Below the pieces are notes generated by a model. It was not told where the DNA came from. It worked only from the letters and a program-made list of their open reading frames with translations, and searched no databases. This document shows positions 32,705 through 41,752 of a DNA stretch of 41,752 nt, piece after piece; the stretch's first letter is position 1; every line of letters begins with the position of its first letter. The position numbers and the translations under genes are program-made. The stretch lies in contig NW_004086251.1 of assembly GCF_000220395.1 (NCBI RefSeq), forward strand, positions 1-41,752, in the 5' to 3' direction. The DNA comes from Ichthyophthirius multifiliis (taxonomy: Eukaryota; Ciliophora; Oligohymenophorea; Hymenostomatida).

Positions 32705-35700
32705 TCATAAATTTTAATTTTTTTAATATAAATTATCATCTTCTTGATCATCATCTAAATCTTCTTCATCTTAATCTTCCTAAATATTACTTAAATTATT
32801 TTATTCTTCATTATCGAATACTCCTTCAGCCTTATTATAATAGATAGCAAGTATAATTCTTACAGGATTAATCCCATTTTAATAACAGAAAATTTTCCCA
32901 CTAACACCAAAAATCATATTCTTTTTTTTTAGTAGTATAAATTATGAAGCTTTTTCTTCTATTAATGACCTAATTTAACTTTTTTCTAAGTATAGAAATT
33001 TCATAGGAAGGCACTAAAAATGATAATTTAAAGGCATTAACCTTTTCATGTCTTTTTCAAAATCTTCCATATTTTATTCAAAAGATTTTTCTTCAAATTT
33101 TTTATCTGTTTTTTTTATTAAAAATGAAATAAATAAAGATAAGTACAAATATTAATATTAATTAAAGATTTTTTTATAATAAAATTACTATATATATTTA
33201 ATTAAGAAATGAATATATTTTCGAGCTTAAATAAAAATTTTTAATAAGATTTCTATATAATGAAAATTATAATAAAGTTAAAAATAATAATAATCATATA
33301 TATTAAATAGATGAAATATTATGAATAATTATAAAATTAAAAAAAATATAAATAAAAATAAATATATATATATAAATATAAATTTATATATATATATTAT
33401 TTTATTTTTAATATATGCATACATATATATATATATTTATTTTTATATTTATATATTTTTTATATACATTTATTTATTAATATTTTTACCTCTCTCTTTA
33501 TATTCTAATATTCTGGAAAGTTTTCTTAAAAGTGTATTTGTTTTATCATATTAGTTTTTCCATTTAACAGTTAATCCTTGATTGTTTCTTATTTTTGCTA
33601 TTCCATATTTTATTTCTTTGATAATTTTTTCGTATTTTTCTTAACTTTCTGTTTATTTCATTCTAGGAAAAGGATTTGCTGATATAAAAAAACTTCCTAT
33701 CTAATTTTATAATTTATATAAAATATGTATATATATATATATATATTTATATAAATATTATAATTATATAAATAACTTTTTAATTAAAATCTTTAATAAA
33801 AGGATTCCACTAAGTTTTATCATGTAAATGATAATAAATTTGAGATGGATTTTAATTATTGATATTTCCATAAACATTCTTTTAATTAAAAATAATCTAT
33901 ATAGCTTTATAAGGTAATTTTTCTTCTTCTTAAATTTATTCTTTAGTAACTGGATCTATAAAAATTTCTGCTTTTTTAAAAATAGCTTTTTAATCTTAAT
34001 TCATTTATTCATTTTGTTCTATTCTATGTTAATTTAAAAAAGACTATGGATTTCTATTATCTAATTACTTCTATTTAAGAGTTTTTCTATCTATAATTTA
34101 ATCTTATTATATTTAGGTTATTTATACTACAGATTTATTTAATTCTTTAGTATTTAATTAATTATTATTAGTTTCACTTTATATGTTTTTATTAACAGAT
34201 AAAAGTTTAGCATTTTCTCCATTATTTGCATTTAAGACATTTTAATTAGATTATAATGTATATCGAGTTAAAGGTTTTAATAAATTTCGAGGTTTTCCAT
34301 TATTATTAATCACATCGCTCGAGAAAATAATTTCGGTTCTTACAATATCATCTAGATTAGCATTTTTGACTAATTCTAAGTTTTTTTAAATTTAAGTTTT
34401 TTAATTTTTATCATAATCTTGCTTATTTTCTTCTTCTAAAATAGATTTTAGTTTGTTTTATTATTCAATTTCTATATTTATTTCTTTTTATATTTCTTAT
34501 TCTTTTTCTTTTAATTTTTATTCGATTATTTGTTATTTTTTTATTTCTTCTTCTTTTTTTTATTTCTTTTCTTCATTATTATTATTATTTTATTTAAAAA
34601 AAAACATCTTAGACTATCCTTTTATTTTCAGATCAGGATATAAATGTTTTTTTAAAGATTATACCTAATCAGGTTTTACTCTTCCATTTAATATAAATTT
34701 TTGATTTTCTTTAGCATCATAAAATGTTACTGAATCACATCTTTAATTAAATACCATTACCCATGCAGTTATACTTAAATTTTAATTAGTTCCTATACAT
34801 ACAAATACTCTATCATCCAAAGGAACTTATTCAGATTCATAATCTAATAAGTCCTTTATTAAAAATAAATAAATACTTTTAATAATAATAAAAAAAATAG
34901 TACATTTATAAACTCATCATCATCATATTCTTTTTCACAAGCAATAAATAAACCTTAAAAAAAAAATTAATAATATTAAAATATAATGAATGTATTCATA
35001 TATAAATATTTATTTTTTAATTAAATATTAATAAACCTGCCATAAGTAAAGCATGATCAATAATAGACCCTCTTTTTAAACTTAAAAAGAAATCTGAAGA
35101 AAACCAAACATCATTACTATATATATCAGTATAGGGTATACATCTTACATAATGTGCCAAATCTTAAAGAGTTTCTAAATAATAGTCTTAAATTTCAAGA
35201 TCTTTTTACATATCAGGGTCTTTACTTTTCGAAAGCTAAAATCTTTCAATAAATTTTGAAATAAAATGAATTCTTCCATAATGATCTTTTACGAAAACAT
35301 TTTTAAAAATTGTCCATTCATTTTTTTATAAATTCCAATTTTGGAAAGCTTTTTTTATATCACTATCCCATTATTTATAAAGAACATTTTTTGTATAATC
35401 ATTATGTGGAATTTTCATTAAATCTTTCAATTCATAAGGGTATTAGTCATAATTTTGTGCTTACAAATCTCTCAAATCAATTTTTTCGGGTAATTAAGGT
35501 AAAAAAAATACAGAAAACGTAATATTTATACGACTTGCGTCAAATCTACTAGAAGTAAAATTCTTCGTAAAATTTGCAGATTTTATTTTATAGGTTTTAA
35601 TTTATCTTTATTATTTTATTTTATTTTTATTTTATTTATATTTTTTACTTTTTTAAAAAATCCATAACTGATTTGTCTTATACTTCTATTTAAGTTTATG

Positions 35701-37653
35701 TAGATCCTATTTCAGATAAATTAAAAGAAACTTAACCTAAATTATCTCCATAAGTAATAGAGTCTCCTTCTACCCATAATTAAAATTTTATTTCGCTTCT
35801 TTTTTATAATTCATCTCTTAATGCTTCTAATTTATATTCATATTCTTTATCTTTACTTTTATTACTCTTTTTTTATATGTATATAAAATATTAAATATAA
35901 TTTATAAATATTTGTATTATAAAAATAAAAACTTATGAAAATAGAGATTTATTATTCAAAAGAGGAATTTTAAAAATCATTTCTTCACCAAAATCAGGAT
36001 TGAAGTTATTACATAAAGTTCTAGTTCTTTTAATTTCATTAGAACATTAAACTTAAACATAACTATTAATAACACCTCTATCATCAGGTGCCATTATATT
36101 ATTAACTCTATTAACAATAATACACAAATGTAATTATTCAGAAGAATATCGAACTAATTCACCTTATTAAATATACCTAGTATATATATATATATATTTA
36201 TATATATATTTATATATATATTTATATATATATATATTTATTATTTCTTTATATATTTACCTTGGAATTTCATTTAAGTTAATTCTTCCATCTACAGTTG
36301 CATATATATCTTCTTAATCATAAATTTTTTCATCTTCTTCATTATTATTTTATTCTTAATTTTAATCTTTTTGACTTTTTTTTAAACTATTGATTTTATT
36401 TTTATCAACTTTTAACTTTATTACTGCATTTATATTATTATATTAATCTATACCTCTTAAAGTTATCAAAGAACACATTTAACTTTAGCTAGAATCAATA
36501 ACACTATTTATATCAAATAATTTTTATTAATTAATAGATACCTTAGGTTTTTATATATATTTATTTTTTAATTATAAATAAATAAAAATAAAATAAATAC
36601 AAGTAACATTAAATCAGTTAAATCATCTAATGTTCCTCTAAAATGTGCAAAATCTTCACTATTCCCCCAAGTAGGATTTTTCGTTTTATTTGGAGTCGGT
36701 TTTGTTTTCAAACTAGATTTTTTATCGTCCATTAATGTAAGTTTTAAATAAGAACTAATTGGTTAATTTTGTTTGTCTATTGTATTAGTTCCTTAAAGAT
36801 CTTCAAAATCGATTCTAAAATCCCATATTTCTTAAAAATAAGCTGACAAAATAATTCTTACAAATTATCTTTTATCTTTAAAAGATCTATGATATAATAT
36901 ATAATATAATATATAAATATAAATATAAATATAAATATAATTATATATTTATATATTTATATCTAGTTTATTATTCATATATATAATATTTATTTACCTT
37001 CTTACTACAAAACTTCTTATAATATGCCCTTTAGCTATATCTTCTAGAAGTGTTCTACATTTTCCTAAAAAACAATTAAGTGACCATCTATTATATTCCC
37101 AAACTTCGATTTCTAAATAAGTTGTTTTTAGCATATTATAACTAGCATGAATTTCTGTTTCTTTACATTTATCTAAATATCGTGTTTCATCTCTTTATAA
37201 ATTTTTTACTACTTCTGTATAAAATTCTTTATATGAATTTTTCTCTATTACTATATCTGGATCTTTTTACCTATTATTACTTTTTACGCCTATTTTAAAT
37301 ATAATAAATATATTCATGGGCTCTTTTATTAAACTTTAAACTTTTATATCTATAAATTTAACATCCCAACGTCTTAATAGGGCATTTTGGTCGATGCTTT
37401 TTACGATTTACTCTTCAAATTAAAGTGTTGTTTTTAATTTTTTTTTCTTTTTTTTTTGGCTTTTTGATATTGCTTAGGTCTCTTTTTGTTTTTGCTCTTA
37501 CTGTTTTCTTTATTGTTCTTATTTTAGCTCTTCTTCGTCTTCTTCATTTTATTATTTTGTATCTTTGTATTTATCTTTATCATCTTCTATATATTTTATA
37601 TGCTCCTTTTCTTTTTTGTGTAAACTTTAAAATTGAGATTTTATAGATCTCAT
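32705..37653 (-). CDS. CC2D2A: CC2D2A-like ciliary transition-zone protein, 10 exons
   Basis: Exons (high to low) 37653-36998, 36886-36601, 36541-36261, 36176-35933, 35866-35649, 35605-35037, 34953-34904, 34853-33777, 33700-33490, 33105-32705; every junction keeps phase, 1330 aa. A Lys/Glu/Gln-rich N-terminus is followed by C2-like segments (TTYLEIEVWEYNRW, RQFVRIILSAYFQEIWDF), then a clear C2 with GVINSYVQVQC..FNPDFGEEMIFKIP. A transglutaminase-like part follows (DVWFSSDFFLSLKRGSIIDH, RVFVCIGTNQNLSITAWVMV). The C-terminal domain has ANPFPRMKQTESQEKYEKII and NGINPVRIILAIYY. This order matches CC2D2A, a transition-zone/MKS-module protein controlling what enters cilia. A long charged Gln/Asn insert splits the transglutaminase-like region. 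The human protein is about 1620 aa, so upstream exons could be missing. Confidence 0.82.
33106..33489 (-). other. Long (384-bp) last intron of the CC2D2A-like gene
   Basis: GTAAAAATAT at the 3' edge of exon 9 and AACAG before exon 10. The phases (1 then 2) fit and the joined protein continues the CC2D2A C-terminal domain. Without it, exon 10 would look like a separate 121-aa gene starting at 33070 (MEDFEKDMKRLMPLNYHFQC). Confidence 0.7.
36177..36260 (-). repeat. TA-rich minisatellite-like intron
   Basis: An 84-bp intron of the CC2D2A-like gene built from repeated TATATATATATTTA units. Splicing joins LNEIPR to YIQQGELVRYS. Confidence 0.7.
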
Positions 37654-38183
37654 ATTTTTATATATATTTTTTTTTTTTATTTAAAAAAAATATATATATA
37701 AATATAATAATTTTTTTTTTTTTTTTTAAAAAAAAAAAGTATTTTTAAAATTTATTTTTATTTTTCAATTTTTACAAAACAAAAAAAAAACGATAATTCA
37801 ATATAATACATGTTTGTGTAAATTTGGTAACTTTTATTATTAAATTTAATTACTAAATATAATTTATTTTTATTTTTCTTAATAATTATATTTAACATAT
37901 TATTATTAAATATTTTAATTATTATTTAATAAAGTTAAACTATTTTTTTATTTTTCAATAAAAGAGTACTTGTACTATTTTTACTATATTTATTACCACT
38001 TTAGTTATTTTTTGTTTAATTTTTAAATAAAAAATTTTTATTTGAATTGATTTTTTCGTATTTGAAAAATATTGTTTTTATTAATCTTTTAAATTTTAAT
38101 TAAAATATTAATCCAAAAATTATTAAAAAGCCTATTTTTTTAATTAATTTTCATAATGTGCCTATATGTATTTCATTTTTTTC
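37654..38183. other. Intergenic, upstream of the CC2D2A-like gene
   Basis: 530 bp of A/T-rich DNA with long T and A runs at 37667-37740. No coding exon was recognised, although an extra 5' exon of the CC2D2A-like gene could hide here. Confidence 0.4.
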
Positions 38184-38714
38184 TCATTCTAATTTCTTTC
38201 TTGAGGTTGATTAATTGAAATATATTCTTATAAAGAATTATTTGCTTAGTTATATATATTATTTTTTCCATAATATTCTAAACTTTATTTTTTTCTTTTT
38301 TATTTCAATTTAATTTTTCTTTTACTTTTCCTCTTCTTAACTTATTGGTTAACCATAAAAAAAGTATGAGTTTTATTATTATTATATAAATTAAGGTTTA
38401 AAACATTCACTTCTTCTTTAAATTTATGTTTATTACGATTAAGTTTATCTTATTTAAATTTAATCTTTTTTTTCTTTAATATCTCCCAAAAATTATAATT
38501 TTTTTTAATATTTGATTTAATTTTAATTTGTTTATTTACTAATAACCTTATTATATGTATTCGATCCTTTATCTTATGAAAGAAGATTATTTTATTAATT
38601 TTATTAAAATATTTCATATTAATTTTATTCTTAAAGATATGTATTATTATAATTGTCTTCTAAATTTAATAAGACTTATTTAGCTTACTATTCTTATTCA
38701 TCTTTAGATAACAT
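38184..38714 (-). CDS. Small Gln/Lys-rich hypothetical protein
   Basis: Open from ATG 38714 to TGA 38184-38186, 176 aa: MLSKDEQEQQAKQVLLNLED, later LLSQDKGSNTYNKVISKQ, LQFLGDIKEKKDQ, SECFKPQF and SYFFYGQPISQEEEKQ. It lies 72 bp downstream of the DUF922-type gene on the same strand. Composition is coding-like up to about residue 130, after which it becomes Lys-rich and may run past the real end. No domain recognised. Confidence 0.45.
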
Positions 38715-38786
38715 TTTTTTTGTTATGTTTTATAAAAATTATAATTTTTTTATTTTATTTAATAAAATAATAAAATATTTATTTTA

Positions 38787-39740
38787 TCATTTATAGTTAT
38801 ATATATAAATATTAATTAAACTTAATAGTTTTATAATTAAAAAATATAATTTATTAGTCATTATATTAGTTTTTATTCCTCTATAAAAGCTTATATAAAT
38901 TATAGCCAAATTTAACCAAAAGCTAAGATTTTTACTTTTTTTAAATTTTCTAAATATAAAAATATTAATCAAAATAAAAAATAGACTATCTAATAAAGGA
39001 AAATTTTTTTCATCATTATCAATTAAATCTTAATAATAAAAAAAAAAGAAATATATAAGTAAAAGTATAAAATATTTACCTTTAATATAACATAAAATAT
39101 AATTGGTTTTATTAATTTTATCAACATTAAAATAATTTTTATATATAATAATTTTCTCAGTCAAAATAAAATTCCATCTAATTTATTCTTACAAGTTCTT
39201 ATAATGATTAGTTTCTTTATCATATTATTTTTCAAACTCATAGAATTCTTATGTAGTTTTGTTATAAATGGCTTATATTTCATTATTATGATTAGTTGTA
39301 TATTACATTTATTCTAAGAGCCTTTTTTTAAATTCTAAAGCGCACAAACATCCAATTATATAATGTCCAGTTTCATGATTTAAAAGTCTTTTAGACTTTT
39401 TTTTCACCCAAGAATTATTTTTTATTTTTACCTATATATTTACATTTTGAATTATATAAATCATTTATTTGCTTTCTTAATCAAATTTTCTACTTGTATT
39501 ATAATCGTATTTTATAAACCAATATATATATGCATCATGGTTCATTTATTAAGGACTTCCTTAAAAATTATCCCAAGATACTTTATCTATATATATTTCT
39601 GCTATAGATAAAGGAAGTATTGCATCAAAAGGATATTTAAATTATTTTATTTGGTCTTTTAAATTTTACTCATTTAAATTTTATACTCTTTATTCATGCT
39701 TAAAAATTTTTTTTGAAAGTTAAAGAATGTTTAAATCCAT
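38787..39740 (-). CDS. DUF922-type HExxH metalloprotease-like protein, 2 exons
   Basis: Exons 39740-39080 and 39028-38787 around a 51-bp intron, phases agree, 300 aa. The middle shows the DUF922 pattern: SWVKKKSKRLLNHETGHYII with HETGH at 122-126, then CLCALEFKKRL, and later FEKQYDKETNHYKNLQEQIRWN, whose His179 sits where the family has its third conserved His. In bacteria this family is annotated as secreted Zn-dependent protease-like. Upstream, IDKVSWDNFQGSP and DAYIYWFIKYDYN fit the family's N-terminal beta region. The C-terminal 80 residues are unlike bacterial members and contain two hydrophobic segments (LFFILINIFIF, FWLNLAIIYISFY), suggesting a membrane anchor. No clear signal peptide. 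Proteolytic activity is inferred, not shown. Confidence 0.8.
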
Positions 39741-39941
39741 AAAAAGAAATACTATAAATATATTACTAAAAATAAATATATTTAAGAATATAATTTAAAT
39801 TTATAAATTACAATTATAAATTGATAAAAATATTTATTTAGACAAAAATAATTAAATAATAAATATATTTATAAAAAAAAAAAAATCTATAAAAAATTTT
39901 ATACATATAAAATATTTATTATAAAACTTAAAACAAAAAAA

Positions 39942-41141
39942 TCAATAAAAATATTTATCTTTATAACCTAAAATCTATTCATTTAAATCATTTAAAGTAT
40001 TTTCTCTATTATTCGAATTACTGCTTTAATTACCATTATCAAATTTTTAAATAGAGCTATCTTCGTTTTAATGAAAGCTTATTTAATATATTTTTTAAAA
40101 AGATCTTCATTTAGATTAAAGTTTGGGTTTTTATTCTAACTTTATTATAATTATATAATAAACTATTCAATAATACTTTAATCAGAAATTTAACTATAAG
40201 AAATGTTATTTTTTTATTAAATATAAGATTATTCGCGTATTATTATGTTATTATTAATTTTTTTCTACTTAAGTATTATTATTCTATTGTTCATTATTTT
40301 AATTTAAAAAATTAATTTCTTGATGAGAAATGATTTGACTCTCGTAAAAATCTTTAATATTAAAAGATTTTAAATCTCTTTTTTAAAAAATTTCTTCTTA
40401 TTATAAATATTCATTATCTTCAATTATAATAGTATTTGCTAATTAATAAATACTCGATTCTTTTTTAACTTTTTTTCTCTCAAAAGTTTATTCCTCAACA
40501 AGTTCATATTTTAATATTTTACTAGATTTTATTTATTTAATTTGACCTAAATTGGTTAAATCAATACATTCCTTTTTGTTCGATATTTTTGTTCCATTTT
40601 ATTTGTCTAAAGAACCTTTAATTATTTCCAATTATTTATCAAACAACTATGTTAAATAATTTAAATTAGAATTATCTACTTAAAAATTGTTTAATTCAGA
40701 AACAAAATCTTTAGATTTTCTTATATAATTTGTAGCCGTAGTTTCTTAAGTACTTTATAAATTAGACTATTCATTTTGTTTATTTTAATCCATTTATAGA
40801 AGTTTCTTTTATTATTTGTTTAATAATTAATTTTAAATTTATAGTAATTTAAATTATTATTCTATTTAAATATTATGTAATTTTTATAGTTCTTTTTCTT
40901 TAGAATTTAGATTTTCTTGTTTTTTCTATAAATCTCTCATTTGTATTTCACAGTCTTTCTTTTTTTAGTCAAATTCTTATATTATATTCTTGTATTCTTC
41001 GATTTCCTTTCGTAAACTTTAGACATCTCTTATTTGTTTTTGTAATACTTTTTATTATTCGAGTGATTCTTGTTATTTTTTTTTATATTCTTCACCAATT
41101 TACTTTAGTAATTAATATTACGTAAGCTTTTATTATTTCAT
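39942..41141 (-). CDS. Coiled-coil protein, C-terminal frame uncertain
   Basis: ATG 41141 (MKQQKLTQYQLLKQIGEEYK). The first 140 residues are strong Glu/Lys/Gln/Leu coiled coil (VLQKQIRDVQSLRKEIEEYK). Next is a more mixed region (SKDFVSELNNFQVDNSNLNY, LEIIKGSLDKQNGTK, IDLTNLGQIKQIKSSKILKY), then Asn/Gln runs. The main frame reaches a TGA near 40180. Better coding style between about 40225 and 40075 (NPNFNLNEDLFKKYIKQAF) is in another frame, and the original frame resumes (NEDSSIQKFDNGNQSSNSNN) to TGA 39942-39944. A GT-AG intron (GTAGAAAA to AAAGTTAG) explains the first change but not the second. Function unknown. Confidence 0.6.
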
Positions 41142-41548
41142 AATTATATATATATTATTTTTTTAATGTATTTTTAATATAAATTTTTAATTTGTTTTTA
41201 GTTAAATAACTTTAGTATGAACTTTATAAAAATTTTATATGATATATATTTATAAAAAAAATTATATATAAATAATATATTAAAAAGCTAATTAAAAGAA
41301 AGCTATATAATTTTATATAAATTTAATGTATTATTTATTTTTAAAAAAATAATAACTATATTAATTAAATTTAATAAATAAATATTTAAAAACAATATAA
41401 TAAATATTTATTTTATATAAAAATACAAAATTAAGTAAATTATACGCGTATACATATATATTTTAATATATAATTATTAATTATATATAAAAGTATTTCT
41501 TAGAAAAAAATATAAAAAAATAAATTATTATTTTTTTTATTTATTTTT
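41142..41548. other. Intergenic AT-rich spacer
   Basis: About 400 bp of A/T sequence between the coiled-coil gene start and the stop of the truncated gene at the window edge. Nothing recognised. Confidence 0.5.
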
Positions 41549-41752
41549 TCAATTTTTTTATTTATTAATTATATATTCTAATTTATTATTATTATTTTCT
41601 TTTTCTTACAATTCTTCTTTTAAATATTTTATTTATTAGTCTTTTTTAAGTATTGTTTATTTAATTTTATTCTTCCAAAATTTTTAAATTAATTTAGTAT
41701 ATTTTTCCTCTTCTTCTTATGCTTTTATTCTATATTTTTTATTTTTTCCCTT
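41549..41752 (-). CDS. 3' end of a coiled-coil gene, truncated by the window
   Basis: Minus-strand frame entering from the right edge and ending at TGA 41549-41551; the visible 67 residues are Lys/Glu/Gln-rich helix (YRIKAQEEEEKYTKLIQKFW, QQIKYLKEELQEKENNNNK). It has the same style as the neighbouring coiled-coil gene, but whether they are related cannot be judged from this piece. Confidence 0.55.

Noticed and set aside
32880-32960. Frameshift suspected in the last CC2D2A-like exon
   Set aside because: The A-run (coding strand) has nine A; with that count the exon is continuous.
36170-36250. Regular TA/TTT units as a CRISPR-like or satellite array
   Set aside because: No unique spacers; it is simple microsatellite DNA inside a spliced intron of a eukaryotic gene.

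Overview
This is protist nuclear DNA, very probably from a hymenostome ciliate close to Ichthyophthirius multifiliis. It is extremely AT-rich (roughly 85%). Genes read cleanly only when TAA and TAG mean glutamine and TGA is the only stop. Introns are mostly 41-70 bp, GT-AG and close to pure A/T. Because UAR is glutamine, standard-code ORFs are almost all shadows or short fragments; every gene below was re-read by hand with the ciliate code, and exon lengths were checked for frame. The species name is an inference from composition and code.

Left part (1-14.2 kb), left to right: a WD40-repeat protein (-), a TMEM86/YhhN lysoplasmalogenase-type membrane protein (-), an ABHD11-like alpha/beta hydrolase (+), a four-exon kinesin-14 (-) whose stop lies 32 bp from that of ABHD11, a PDK1-like kinase with a C-terminal PH-like domain (+), a coiled-coil protein (+), a second alpha/beta hydrolase (+), and a polytopic membrane protein (-). 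The coiled-coil gene and the second hydrolase contain single-base frame breaks in A-runs. Almost all other genes in the window keep frame across every intron.

Middle (14.2-22.2 kb): a single-exon leucine-rich-repeat protein, a ten-exon beta-adaptin (AP-1/AP-2 large subunit), and a five-exon vacuolar-sorting-receptor-like protein with PA domain, one membrane span and tyrosine sorting motifs. The last two act in the same clathrin-dependent lysosome/vacuole sorting pathway.

22.2-28.9 kb is a gene-poor stretch. It holds one uncharacterised 368-codon ORF and a few exon-like or decayed fragments.

Right part (28.9-41.75 kb): casein kinase 2 alpha (seven exons, +), an uncharacterised coiled-coil/Asn-rich protein (-), a ten-exon CC2D2A-like ciliary transition-zone protein (-), a small Gln-rich ORF (-), a DUF922-type HExxH metalloprotease-like protein (-), a coiled-coil protein (-), and the 3' end of another coiled-coil gene cut by the window edge (-).

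No tRNA, rRNA, CRISPR array, transposon or virus-derived element was recognised. Two themes recur: cilia (CC2D2A-like protein, kinesin-14) and endolysosomal sorting (beta-adaptin, sorting receptor).
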